Of a DNA stretch of 14,893 nucleotides, positions 1 to 8,152 are shown piece by piece. Positions within the stretch are counted from its first letter, which is position 1, and every line of letters begins with the position of its first letter. Both the position numbers and the translations under genes were made by a program. Source of the DNA: Bacilli bacterium (GTDB lineage: Bacteria > Bacillota_I > Bacilli_A > RFN20 > CAG-288); contig CAAGIQ010000061.1 in the NCBI GenBank assembly GCA_900769965.1, positions 1-14,893 on the forward strand, written 5' to 3'. The notes beneath the pieces are model-generated. The model was not told where the DNA came from. It saw only the letters and a program-made list of their open reading frames with translations, and made no database searches.

Positions 1-41
1 CGAGATCTACACTCTTTCCCTACACGACGCTCTTCCGATCT
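1..41. other. Illumina TruSeq P5 adapter (artefact)
   Basis: These 41 bases match the 3' portion of the TruSeq universal (P5) adapter and end in the diagnostic CTCTTCCGATCT. They are untrimmed library sequence joined to genomic DNA at base 42. Read on the minus strand, the adapter adds the false peptide tail IGRASCRERV to the truncated oxidoreductase, a tail that recurs in contaminated protein records. Nothing before base 42 should be read as biology. Confidence 0.98.
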
Positions 42-528
42 CTTCAATTACATCAACTCCAGCTTTCTTTGCTCTTATAGCACAGGCCTTAATCTTCTCA
101 ACGATACTAACTAATTGATCATGAGTAACTTCGTTAACGTAGTGAAGCATATCGTGATGGAGTTTAGCTCTAATCTCGTTCATCTTGTTAGCTTTAAATA
201 AAGCGATTAAAGCTTCAGCATCATATTCTGGATGGAAAATCTGTAAGCCTAATTTACAATCGTATTCATGTAAAGCATCTGCAAGAGCTTTAAAGGATGG
301 TATTTGAGCATCGGTAAATAGTTTTGGAGTTGGAGAGAAAGTCATAATTGGGACAACATCACCAACGACAACATATCCGACTCCACCTTCAGCTAAACGT
401 TTATAGAAAGCTAAAGATTGAGAACCAATAGAACCATCTTTTTCTTCATATCCTGTGGTGAGTGGCGGAAACATTACTCTGTTCTTTAAGGTAACATTCC
501 CAATTTTAATCGGCTCTAATAATTTCAT
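42..528 (-). CDS. NADH:flavin oxidoreductase (old yellow enzyme family), N-terminal fragment
   Basis: This is the first 162 residues of an FMN-binding TIM-barrel oxidoreductase of the old yellow enzyme / 2,4-dienoyl-CoA reductase / BaiCD-like family. Such enzymes reduce activated C=C bonds with NAD(P)H. The barrel start MKLLEPIKIGNVTLKNRV is followed by the PPLTTG strand (21-26), YKRLAEGGVGYVVVG (42-56, like the family's GGxG strand), LGLQIFHP (94-101, with Gln96 and His99 where the family has its flavin-contacting Q-x-x-H), and the helix leading into AGVDVIE (156-162). The family's next motif (EIHGAHGYL-like) is missing because the adapter interrupts the gene. The contig holds under half of a short OYE, and any FeS/NAD C-terminal extension is unknown. 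An AAGGAG SD (535-540) lies inside the end of the HAD gene, whose stop is one base upstream, so translation is probably coupled. The substrate cannot be named. Confidence 0.88.
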
Positions 529-529
529 T

Positions 530-1363
530 TTAGACTCCTTCTTTTAACGAATTTAAAAATTCATCTTCTAATTCTTTGTTTATTTTTTCATCGTATCGAT
601 TTTCTCTTATCAAATCGACATAGTTATCAAGAATTCTTTTAAAACAACTCTCTTCCTTTTTTGGAATGATAGGTAAGAAGTAGATATTGTTATTTTTACT
701 AGCTATAAGATCTCCTTTAGCATCCCCTATCATGAATGAATGATCTTTCTTATAGCCTTTTTCTAAAGCTTTAGCAATGATAGCCTCTTTAGCTCCTTCA
801 TCTTGGCAAGCGACATAGGAGAAGTAGGAATAAACGTTTTCTTCTTTCCATTCCCTGACTACCGCATCTTTGTTAGCGGAAGAGACACCTACTAAATCAG
901 CAAACTTACTTAATTCAACTAAAACTTCTCTTACATATTTAAAAGCGTGAAATTTTGGAAGTTTCTTGATGCTTTCATTAACTTTATTCGACCAGGTAAG
1001 CGCTAGAGAGATAGTTTTCGAAGGTGTTAACTCGCTTATTAGAGTTAACTTAGCGTTAGAAAGTTCATCGCTAGTATCAACAAAAGCGAAAAACTGTTCT
1101 TGACCTTCAAAGTAGATATTATATTCACTATTGACGAATTCGATGATAGCTTTTAAACCTTGAAATCTATTTATACCTCTAGTTAACGAATAAAGATTAA
1201 TCTTATTCCATTCATCTAAGATCTCCTGACGATGCTCCTCGATATTAAATACGTTGACAAAGCAAGGTCCAAAGCATCTAACATGTTTAATCGTCATAGA
1301 ATCTATAATAGTTCCGTCGCTATCTAGACAAACTAAGTAATCGTGTTTTCTTATATAATCCAT
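530..1363 (-). CDS. HAD-superfamily hydrolase (phosphatase-like)
   Basis: A 277-residue haloacid dehalogenase-fold hydrolase, most likely a phosphatase on a small phosphorylated metabolite. All four HAD motifs are visible. Motif I is LDSDGT with nucleophile Asp14 and acid/base Asp16. Motif II is VSSAN with Ser161 or Ser162. The motif III lysine is probably Lys192 (GAKEAI). Motif IV is IGDAKGD with Asp214 and Asp218 for magnesium. About 130 residues between motifs I and II form a helical C1-type cap, which sets specificity. There is no signal peptide, so it is cytoplasmic. The SD before the start is modest (AGGT, about 8 bases upstream) and overlaps the GH3 stop region. The gene sits between a glycosidase and a flavin reductase, which suggests a sugar- or metabolite-phosphate substrate, but cap sequences do not allow naming it. 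A phosphoglycolate-phosphatase or beta-phosphoglucomutase-like role is possible. Confidence 0.85.
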   Translation of the reverse strand: MDYIRKHDYLVCLDSDGTIIDSMTIKHVRCFGPCFVNVFNIEEHRQEILDEWNKINLYSLTRGINRFQGLKAIIEFVNSEYNIYFEGQEQFFAFVDTSDELSNAKLTLISELTPSKTISLALTWSNKVNESIKKLPKFHAFKYVREVLVELSKFADLVGVSSANKDAVVREWKEENVYSYFSYVACQDEGAKEAIIAKALEKGYKKDHSFMIGDAKGDLIASKNNNIYFLPIIPKKEESCFKRILDNYVDLIRENRYDEKINKELEDEFLNSLKEGV

Positions 1364-1372
1364 ATCTTTTAC

Positions 1373-3124
1373 CTAATACCTCGTATTCTTGGTGTTACAG
1401 AACGCATCGACAGGTGAAACACCTTCAAAGTCTTCTCTTCCAACTAACTTTCTAAGCAATGCTTCAACAGTGTTACGATTCTTATCGTAGCAGTTTATAT
1501 AGGTTTTAACTTCAGGAACATCGAAAAGATGGAAAGGAGATTTAAGCGAGATAAAGATGGTAGGTAATTCATGTACATACCAAGGGATATCAGCAGTTCC
1601 TTTAGACATCTTCCAACTGATTCTGTTAACGGTGTTATGCGAGTCGAAATGAGCCATTTGAATGACCAAATCGTAGTTATCTACTAGATTGCTAACCGGA
1701 GTTTTAGCTCCGTAAACATTCATTACAGCTTTCATAGCTTCATATGGCGGCATGTTCTTGATCTTGTCCATAAGCGAAACGAATCTTTCGACTACAAAAC
1801 CTTCGTTTTCAAGAAGTTTAGCAAAATAGTCGTATATCGTTTCTTTTGGCTTAGTCATCATAGCGCTAAATGGATTCTCGTCTTCTTGAACGACAAGAAG
1901 TACCCTTTTGTGCCTTGAAGGATTAAGAGGAATGATATTATCTCTATTCTTTACTAAAGTAATAGCTTTTTTACATACTTCATCGGAGATTAATTTATGC
2001 TCTTTTGCACCAACTATTTCATAGTGTGGCTCATCGATTAAATGTAATCTAGAGGCAGAATAACCTAATTTAACTTTTAAACCGAGATTTCTTCTAACAG
2101 CGTCATCTAGTCTTTCTAAATCGAATATACCCTTTTCATAGCCTTCTAGCATGTAGGAGATATCTTCTTCATAGTCGTTATAAAATAGGATCATATCGCA
2201 TCCAGCCTTGATAATGTTAGGAAGAAGTTCTCTTCTACTCATAGCGGAAGTTAATCCAACCATGTGAGTAGCATCAGTAACTACTAAACCATTAAAGCCT
2301 AATTGTCCTTTCAATAAGTCGGTAACAATCTCTTTTGAAAGAGTTGCAGGAAGAATATCTTCATCCTTTAAAGAAGGCTTAAATTTCCTTTGATAACTCT
2401 CTAAAGAGATATGACCTACCATAACCATCGGAAGTCCGTTCTTAATCAAAGCGGAATAGACTTTTCCAAAGCTGTTGTCCCATTTAGTAACGCTAAGAGG
2501 ATTGCTAGATAAAGCAAGATGTTGATCTCTTTCATCAAATCCATCGCCTGGGAAATGCTTAGCACAAGCTAAGACTCCTTCTTCATTACAAGCTCTTAGA
2601 TATTCTAAAGACATCTTTTTAACCTTTTGAGGATCTGAAGAAAAGGTTCTATTAGAAATAACTGGATTATGGAAATTATAATGGATATCAACTATAGGAG
2701 AAAAGAGAACATTGATACCGATAGCTTTCGCTTCCTTAGCACAAACCTTACCTAGCTTATAAGCTAATTCCACATCGTCAGTTGCCCCAATCTTGGTTTC
2801 GCAACCGACTTCAGTTCCTTCTCTACACGCTCCATTTCCGCCACTTTCAGTATTAGCAGCAACAAACAAAGGTATGTTAGAGAACTCTTGAACAAGCTTA
2901 TTCTGGAGATAGATATCCTCTTTAGATCCCGGGTTATATCTTATTCCACCAAACTTCTCTTCCTTAACTAAAGTCTTCAAAATATCAGCGTCTCTAGTAG
3001 GAAGCAAAGCGACAAAAAGTTGTTGAATTTTCTCTTTTAATGAAAGGCCACGTAAAACATCTTCGACAAAATCGATTTGCTCTTTATTTAATTCATATGG
3101 TTTTTTTGATAAATCAACAAACAT
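1373..3124 (-). CDS. Glycoside hydrolase family 3, NagZ-type beta-N-acetylhexosaminidase-like
   Basis: A 583-residue two-domain GH3 enzyme. The TIM-barrel domain (about 10-355) carries KHFPGDG (189-195), followed by D200-Q-H202, the Asp-His dyad on the mobile loop that serves as acid/base in NagZ-type GH3 enzymes. The nucleophile is Asp284 in VVTDATHM. NTESGG (91-96) corresponds to the substrate-binding loop usually written as a QEGG-type motif. The C-terminal part (about 375-583, starting CKKAITLVKN) resembles the alpha/beta C-domain of long NagZ proteins such as that of B. subtilis. No leader is present, so it acts on imported substrate. Family members cleave beta-linked GlcNAc, and some act as phosphorylases or on glucosides. 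KHFPG plus D-x-H favours the NagZ branch, but the aglycone is unknown. The start is supported by AAGGAG at 3131-3136, six bases upstream. Confidence 0.88.
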   Translation of the reverse strand: MFVDLSKKPYELNKEQIDFVEDVLRGLSLKEKIQQLFVALLPTRDADILKTLVKEEKFGGIRYNPGSKEDIYLQNKLVQEFSNIPLFVAANTESGGNGACREGTEVGCETKIGATDDVELAYKLGKVCAKEAKAIGINVLFSPIVDIHYNFHNPVISNRTFSSDPQKVKKMSLEYLRACNEEGVLACAKHFPGDGFDERDQHLALSSNPLSVTKWDNSFGKVYSALIKNGLPMVMVGHISLESYQRKFKPSLKDEDILPATLSKEIVTDLLKGQLGFNGLVVTDATHMVGLTSAMSRRELLPNIIKAGCDMILFYNDYEEDISYMLEGYEKGIFDLERLDDAVRRNLGLKVKLGYSASRLHLIDEPHYEIVGAKEHKLISDEVCKKAITLVKNRDNIIPLNPSRHKRVLLVVQEDENPFSAMMTKPKETIYDYFAKLLENEGFVVERFVSLMDKIKNMPPYEAMKAVMNVYGAKTPVSNLVDNYDLVIQMAHFDSHNTVNRISWKMSKGTADIPWYVHELPTIFISLKSPFHLFDVPEVKTYINCYDKNRNTVEALLRKLVGREDFEGVSPVDAFCNTKNTRY

Positions 3125-3142
3125 AAATGACTCCTTAAAATT

Positions 3143-3172
3143 TAGATTGGCTCCTAAAAAGAAGCCAATCTA
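3143..3172 (-). terminator. Intercistronic hairpin between lipoprotein and GH3 genes
   Basis: A perfect 10-bp inverted repeat (TAGATTGGCT at 3143-3152 with AGCCAATCTA at 3163-3172) encloses a 10-base loop in the 59-base gap between the lipoprotein stop and the GH3 start. On the transcribed minus strand the stem is followed only by AATTTTAAGG, a poor U-tract. Full termination is therefore unlikely. Partial attenuation, or protection of the upstream lipoprotein mRNA from 3' decay, fits better. The GH3 SD lies just downstream. Confidence 0.6.
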
Positions 3173-3183
3173 TAGGAAGATAA

Positions 3184-4977
3184 TTATTCACTAGCCTTAG
3201 CAGTGATAGAGATATTAAATGTTTGCCCAGCCTTTAAGTTCAAGCAGTGAATATTAGAGAAAACTTGTAAATCTGTGCCGTTAGCGGTAGCTTTATCGAG
3301 GACATAACCTTCTTCAAATGTTGGATAAACTGCTAACCACATACCTTCTTCAACTTGGATTTTTCCTGGTTGAACTTCAGTTTGAACCTGTGGGTTAGAT
3401 ACGAAGAAGGTTTTGATTACTACAGAAGTAACATGATCTCCCTTTGTGATAGCTACCAAAGCTTCAGTAGCTTCTTTGGAAGTTAAGCTAGCTTTATAGT
3501 TACCAGCATCGGTAGCTTTGATGCACCAGTAGCCTGCGATTTCAGAAATCTTATTGAAGTTACAGATAGCAGAATCGATAACATAACCATCAGTTAAAGT
3601 AGCCTTTAAGCCAACCCATCTATTTGGGCCGACATCGAAGGTACCATCAACGATTGGTCTAATTGAAGATGTATCGAATTGACCGTTAACTAAATCGAAG
3701 GAGATGGCAGCAACTTCAGTGATGTTAGCATCTTTTGTAACTTCGATCTTACCTTTACCGTCAGCGACTAATTCACCTTCGAAGTTGACGTTTATAGATT
3801 GATCGGAATCGACGATTGTATAGCAGTACCAACCACCGGCATTAGCTGGATCGGTCAATGGAGTAGAAACGCCACCGTAAGTAACGCTCTTAATGGTGTT
3901 GTCACCGATTGGAGTTGGCTTTACACATAACCAGTTACCAACTGTTAATTCTTCACCGCTCTTGACGTTAACCATGTTAGCAAATCCGCCTGGAGCGCAG
4001 GTCTTAACTTCGACATATCCGCCGTTATAAGCAGATTTGTAGGAAACTTTAGAAGTGACAGCAGCGTGTTCGATTGTTTCTTTCTTGGTGAGTTGTTCGC
4101 CATAAGTGGCTGTTAAAGCTCTAGAACCAGTTAAGTTAAGTTTTGGAGCTGGAGTCATGATTGGCATTTCGATATTGGCGTTGTTGAATGTTTCAGTAAA
4201 GGAAGTAACTTGACCTTTTTCGTTTGTAGAAACTGTAGCTGTAGCAGCTGGATTACCACCCATTTCGAAGATAGCCGAGTCTCCTTGATAACCGATGTAG
4301 TCTAATGAAGCATTGACATCAAGTCCGTTAGCATCGTTTTTAGCAAAGGTGAAATTCATATCAGCAACATCGACTGGAAGAACTGTTGACGAACCTAATA
4401 AGAAGTTAGCGTGTTCATATTCGTAAACTTCGTTGTAAAGTAAGGATGATAATTCAAAACCACCATCTTCTCTCTTAGAAAGTGTGGAAACTAATTCGCC
4501 AATTTTCTCTTTAGCGGCATCTTCAGAAGCTAATTGAACTGGGTCAGCCATGGTGGATTCGACGTAGAAGTAGTTTGTACCTTCCTTGTAAACTAAAGCT
4601 TCAGTTACTTTCTTAGCTTGTTCTTTTAACTTGTTGTAACCATCTTTCTTGAGGTAGAGATATAAGTTAGAAGCAGAAAGATCAGCTTCAACAGTAACTG
4701 TTTCTTCGACATCTCTAGCGAAAGCCTTAGCGGAATCGTTTTGAGTGATGTCTAATTTGAAGTTGTTAACATAGCTAACTTTGACTGTGGTGTTTAATTC
4801 CTTGTCGAAAGTCTTAACTAAGTCTTTGGCTTCCTTCTCACCAAAGGTAGCTTCTGTTGTAGGAGTTTGAGATGTTGTTGGTGTTGAAGAAGTAGGAGTT
4901 TGAGATGTTGATTCTCCGCAAGAAGCGAGTAAACCAACTGTAGCGATAGAAGCGATTAATAAATTGATTTTTTTCAT
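3184..4977 (-). CDS. Large lipoprotein with three C-terminal Trp/Cys beta-repeats
   Basis: A 597-residue surface lipoprotein of no family I can name. MKKINLLIAS and a hydrophobic stretch lead to the lipobox LASC, with Cys20 the lipidated residue. A Ser/Thr/Pro linker (22-44) follows, then a domain of about 240 residues (45-285) rich in alternating charged helices and beta-strand-like stretches. The C-terminal half holds three diverged repeats at about 309-400, 412-500 and 506-597. Each has G-x-W followed by a (V/L)x(P/A)T-type strand (Trp349, Trp454, Trp547), an ID/LD-x-A-like turn, and an aromatic-Cys strand (Cys385, Cys485, Cys578). Repeats of this length in surface proteins often bind glycans or act as beta-sandwich spacers. 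That role is inference. Its place beside the transporter suggests substrate capture at the membrane. The SD is AAAGGAA, about 9 bases upstream. No signature suggests an enzyme. Confidence 0.8.
   Translation of the reverse strand: MKKINLLIASIATVGLLASCGESTSQTPTSSTPTTSQTPTTEATFGEKEAKDLVKTFDKELNTTVKVSYVNNFKLDITQNDSAKAFARDVEETVTVEADLSASNLYLYLKKDGYNKLKEQAKKVTEALVYKEGTNYFYVESTMADPVQLASEDAAKEKIGELVSTLSKREDGGFELSSLLYNEVYEYEHANFLLGSSTVLPVDVADMNFTFAKNDANGLDVNASLDYIGYQGDSAIFEMGGNPAATATVSTNEKGQVTSFTETFNNANIEMPIMTPAPKLNLTGSRALTATYGEQLTKKETIEHAAVTSKVSYKSAYNGGYVEVKTCAPGGFANMVNVKSGEELTVGNWLCVKPTPIGDNTIKSVTYGGVSTPLTDPANAGGWYCYTIVDSDQSINVNFEGELVADGKGKIEVTKDANITEVAAISFDLVNGQFDTSSIRPIVDGTFDVGPNRWVGLKATLTDGYVIDSAICNFNKISEIAGYWCIKATDAGNYKASLTSKEATEALVAITKGDHVTSVVIKTFFVSNPQVQTEVQPGKIQVEEGMWLAVYPTFEEGYVLDKATANGTDLQVFSNIHCLNLKAGQTFNISITAKASE
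4859..4910 (-). repeat. 33-base direct repeat in the lipoprotein linker
   Basis: The 19-base unit GTAGGAGTTTGAGATGTTG occurs at 4859-4877 and again at 4892-4910, an offset of exactly 33 bases (11 codons). It encodes the repeated TSQTPT of the Ser/Thr/Pro linker just after the lipidated cysteine. An in-frame duplication of this kind can change linker length by slippage without breaking the gene. Confidence 0.85.
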
Positions 4978-4995
4978 TGTTTATATTCCTTTCTT

Positions 4996-5730
4996 TTATT
5001 TAATCAAACCTAATTTTCTAAAATAATCGAATACTATGTAGATTTCTTCCTTCCACAAGTTCCAGGAATGGTCGTAATCTTTAACATAGGTGTAACGAGC
5101 ATCGATGCCATTATCTAACAAGAACTTATCGAATTCTTTAGACGCATCGATGATGAAATCTTTATCCCCAACGCTGATGTAGCAATTAAGTTTTTTATCT
5201 TTGTTAGCTAAGAATAATTCCTTAAGAGTTCCAAACTTAGATTCATCTAAATAGTCAGGTTTTGTAGCTGGAGATAAAGCGCAGCACGCTTGATATTTTG
5301 ATGGGTTTTTTAAATAGTGATATAAAGCACCATATCCTCCCATCGAATTGCCTACTATCATCAAAGGCATATCGCGTGAAACGTTTCTAAAGTTGCCGTA
5401 AACGAAATCCAAGATATCATTCTCGATGAAGTCGTACCACTTCTCGATCGGTGAAAGGTTTAAATACCACTTGTTTTCACCGTTGACGAAAATAGCTGCA
5501 ACTTTGTTCTTTTCTAAAAGGAGATCGACCATCGTATTCGTCTGCCAGCTAACTTGGTTTTCACCAAAGCCACATAGGAAGACTACTAACGGGAATTTCT
5601 CCTCTCTTCTCTCGTAATAATCATCGTTCATAGAAATTGAATCATGGAGATTATTCGAAGGAATGTTTACTCTAATATCTACTCTTCTAAGAAGGCTTTT
5701 AGAGTAAAAATCTATTTGATATCGAGCCAT
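4996..5730 (-). CDS. Alpha/beta hydrolase, esterase D / tributyrin-esterase-like
   Basis: A 244-residue serine esterase of the putative-esterase (esterase D, S-formylglutathione hydrolase, feruloyl-esterase-like) group. FPLVVFLCGFGEN (46-58) gives the beta-strand and oxyanion region. GNSMGG (127-132) is the nucleophile elbow with Ser129. GDKDF (188-192) supplies the acid, probably Asp191. YDHSWNLW (219-226) supplies His221, and the trailing H-S-W is typical of this group. There is no signal peptide, so it acts in the cytoplasm, presumably removing an acyl group from an imported compound. The start is fixed because in-frame TAG and TAA codons lie just upstream. The AGGAG SD is 15 bases away, unusually far, and sits inside the end of the binding-protein gene, whose stop ends one base before. 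Acyl specificity (acetyl, feruloyl or other) cannot be read from the sequence. Confidence 0.86.
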   Translation of the reverse strand: MARYQIDFYSKSLLRRVDIRVNIPSNNLHDSISMNDDYYERREEKFPLVVFLCGFGENQVSWQTNTMVDLLLEKNKVAAIFVNGENKWYLNLSPIEKWYDFIENDILDFVYGNFRNVSRDMPLMIVGNSMGGYGALYHYLKNPSKYQACCALSPATKPDYLDESKFGTLKELFLANKDKKLNCYISVGDKDFIIDASKEFDKFLLDNGIDARYTYVKDYDHSWNLWKEEIYIVFDYFRKLGLIK

Positions 5731-5731
5731 A

Positions 5732-7030
5732 TTATTCGCTTACTACTCCTCTTTCTTTAATGATGGAAAGGTAGTATTCAGTCATAACTCTGGTCGCCCT
5801 TCTTTCCTCGTTAATCGAAGAACCTATTGATCCGACGAAGTATTGAAGATCTTTAACTTCGTCGTAGTCCTTATCGTTTTGACAGGTACCAGCGTTAGCA
5901 AAATAGACACCGTTTTCATTTGCTAACTTAATAGCTTTATTTCTATTAGTATCATCTTGTAAGGAGATTATGAATTCGACACCGGAGTTAATTAAGGCTT
6001 TACAAGCGGTTGGTTGATCGTTAGAAGTAGTAACGTTTTGATTGGTTACAAACTCGACGTTATATACATCAGCGAGATAACCGCGCATGTAATCGATATA
6101 AGCTTGAACGACATCGTTAACTGAGCCAGGAACGATGAGGCCGGCTTTGATTTTTCTACCTTCACGCTTGACATCAGGAGTTTCTCTATTAGCATCGTAG
6201 ATAGCTTTGATATCTTCATAGGAAGACTTAGAACACCATTCAGTAAGTTTTTCAGCGTCAAAATCTTCGCTTGTCGCATTAAAGAATCTATCTAAATCGC
6301 TCTTTTTTATAGTTGGGTTATCAGTGTAGTTATCGATTTCTCTGTGCTTTTGATATTCATCGATCGATTTGATATCCCAGTGCTCTACTGAAAGATGTAA
6401 AGCTTCGTTGTTTTTGGTTCTAAGTGGAGTTCCATCGACAGCGTCGACACAAGCAGCAAAGATTGGAGCAACATGACAGGTGTATTTAGTAGCTAAATAG
6501 TTAAGTGAGCCATCTAAGAAAGCATCGCCATAGAGCTTTGAGAAACCACCCATCGTCGCGTTTTGAGTCTTCGGTGAGTTAGCTTTAATCTGAGCCGAAG
6601 CGAATTCAACTCCGTTACAAGTCGAGATAACTGCAAGTGGTTGTTTGTTGGTAAGAGGTTTTGTGAATTGAAGACCTGTATCCCATGTTTGGTTGTTAAC
6701 CATATAGATTTCAGTATCTTCTGGAAGATCGGAATTAGTCATATCGATTTTGAACTTACGAGCATCTTTTTCATTTGCGTCGTTAGTAACTTTAATTCCA
6801 TGATTTTCCAAAGCATCTTTCATACCTAACCAACGGTTTGTAAAGTGTTGACCTTCGATACCATAATAGTTATATAGAGCGAAGAACATGGTATTTCTAG
6901 TACCTTCACCTACAACTTCATTGGAAGTAGAATTATCACCTTCGATAAAGATAAAAGGCGAACAGGAAGCAAGAGTAGTTGAGAAGGAAATCGAAGCTAT
7001 TAATGGGATTAACAATTTCTTAAGTTTCAT
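5732..7030 (-). CDS. Substrate-binding lipoprotein of a CUT2/BMP-type ABC transporter
   Basis: A 432-residue lipoprotein with leader MKLKKLLIPL and lipobox LASC (Cys23). It is the only candidate binding protein for the adjacent ATPase and permeases. The clearest type I periplasmic-binding-protein features are in the C-terminal part (293-432): KIKAGLIVPGSVND, then ACKALINSGVEFIISLQ (342-358, like the strand of sugar-binding proteins that ends in DGIIis), then VYFANAG and YFVGSIGS (397-404). The N-terminal part (46-200) has a second such pattern (TMFFALYNYYG, a helix with WLGMKDALENHGIKV, then PLAVIST). In classical members, VG-x-D is followed by a further lobe of about 150 residues, but here only about 30 residues remain. 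The lobe order is therefore unusual. The gene starts directly after the permease stop (TAGATG), with AAAGGAG nine bases upstream. A sugar or nucleoside ligand is likely from the transporter class. Confidence 0.75.
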   Translation of the reverse strand: MKLKKLLIPLIASISFSTTLASCSPFIFIEGDNSTSNEVVGEGTRNTMFFALYNYYGIEGQHFTNRWLGMKDALENHGIKVTNDANEKDARKFKIDMTNSDLPEDTEIYMVNNQTWDTGLQFTKPLTNKQPLAVISTCNGVEFASAQIKANSPKTQNATMGGFSKLYGDAFLDGSLNYLATKYTCHVAPIFAACVDAVDGTPLRTKNNEALHLSVEHWDIKSIDEYQKHREIDNYTDNPTIKKSDLDRFFNATSEDFDAEKLTEWCSKSSYEDIKAIYDANRETPDVKREGRKIKAGLIVPGSVNDVVQAYIDYMRGYLADVYNVEFVTNQNVTTSNDQPTACKALINSGVEFIISLQDDTNRNKAIKLANENGVYFANAGTCQNDKDYDEVKDLQYFVGSIGSSINEERRATRVMTEYYLSIIKERGVVSE

Positions 7031-8140
7031 CTATTTGCTCTCCTTTCTCTTTGGATTTAAATAACGTTCTTTTAATAGGTACTTTCTCATCTTGACCCAG
7101 TTGATGAATCTGTTTTTGTCGACCATGTAGACCAAGACTCCGAAGACCATGAATCCAGTGATGAGAGATTGAATGTCAGCGCTGAATCCGATTTGAGTAG
7201 CAGCATCCATACCTTGAGTTAACATAGTTGTGGAGAAAACTGCTAAGGTTAAACCGACGATTTGGTTGCTGTATTTAGCTAAGATTCCACCGATGAAGAT
7301 CGGTAAGAAGTTTCTAAATACGGTTGAAGATGAACCTAAGTCGGTCTTGATTGCAATCTGGGATTGTCCAGTGACATCGATAACCTGATATAAACCGATT
7401 AAGGCACCAGCTAAGATGAAGCAGCAAATGCAGTTTCTAATCTCTTTAATACCGGTATCAACTGAAATCTTTTGATCGTATACTAAGGCATTTTTGTTGT
7501 AACCGAACTTGGTGTAGCAGAACATGAATGACATTATGAGCATGACTATAGCAAGAATCGGAATAATAACGATTGGTTCAAGGAAGAAATTTGAAGTGAT
7601 TGAAGAGGAAGTTAAGACTCTTGAGTTGTTGCTTCCAACGATGATCTTTGCAATTCCTTCGTAGACTAAACACATACCTAAGGATGTGACGATTGGAGGT
7701 AGTTTCAAAGTGATGAAAACTATCGAGTGAATAAAGCCTAAAATCGCTGAGAAGACGATTGAAAGCAATAGGAAGATAACGATATTGCTAACAGAAGCGA
7801 TGTCGCTAACTATCAACGAAGCGAACAAGGATCCTAAGATACCTGTAGCACCTAAGGAGAAGTCCATACGTCCGGAGTTCAAATTGCTGTTTAAGGCTAA
7901 GGCGGCAACTAGAGTTAAGGTTAAAGTCTTAACGAAGACCATGATGTTTTTAACAGTACTTAAACCTCCAGTTGGAGAGATAAATAAGGTGTTACCGGCA
8001 GCGGAAGCTAAGATCAAGGCGATTAAAGAGAAAACCACAGGAACGCCTAAAGAGAAGAATAATCTACGACCGAAAGAACGTAACTTTCTAGACGAAGTAA
8101 TTGGATTACGGTTGAATTCAACTGGTTTTACATAATTCAT
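7031..8140 (-). CDS. RbsC-type ABC permease (second subunit)
   Basis: A 369-residue inner-membrane permease of the branched-chain/ribose (RbsC, BMP) family. After about 25 positively charged N-terminal residues there are about eight hydrophobic segments, including 28-48, 65-85, 95-112, 119-143, 188-208, 236-255, 276-300 and 325-340. The family signature is SGRMDFSLGATG (89-100), equivalent to the GxxDLSVG motif of RbsC. FGYNKNALVYDQKISVDTGI (212-231) corresponds to the cytoplasmic loop that contacts the ATPase, although the usual G-x-N-xx-AA residues are poorly kept. The C-terminus (340-369) is basic. A strong SD (AGGAGGT, 8148-8154) overlaps the stop of the upstream permease, suggesting coupled translation. 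Two different permeases with one fused ATPase imply a heterodimeric channel, as in nucleoside or simple-sugar transporters. Confidence 0.88.
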   Translation of the reverse strand: MNYVKPVEFNRNPITSSRKLRSFGRRLFFSLGVPVVFSLIALILASAAGNTLFISPTGGLSTVKNIMVFVKTLTLTLVAALALNSNLNSGRMDFSLGATGILGSLFASLIVSDIASVSNIVIFLLLSIVFSAILGFIHSIVFITLKLPPIVTSLGMCLVYEGIAKIIVGSNNSRVLTSSSITSNFFLEPIVIIPILAIVMLIMSFMFCYTKFGYNKNALVYDQKISVDTGIKEIRNCICCFILAGALIGLYQVIDVTGQSQIAIKTDLGSSSTVFRNFLPIFIGGILAKYSNQIVGLTLAVFSTTMLTQGMDAATQIGFSADIQSLITGFMVFGVLVYMVDKNRFINWVKMRKYLLKERYLNPKRKESK

Positions 8141-8152
8141 ATTTATTACCTC

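Noticed and set aside
7..42. Native C-terminal tail of the oxidoreductase
   Set aside because: It is encoded by adapter sequence, not by the genome.
6046..6279. Second minus-strand open frame within the binding-protein gene
   Set aside because: It overlaps the binding-protein frame completely and shows no motif or start signal.
7785..8135. Plus-strand open frame of 116 codons opposite the second permease
   Set aside because: It is antisense to a well-supported membrane protein, has a lysine/proline-rich low-complexity product and no SD. Treated as a shadow.
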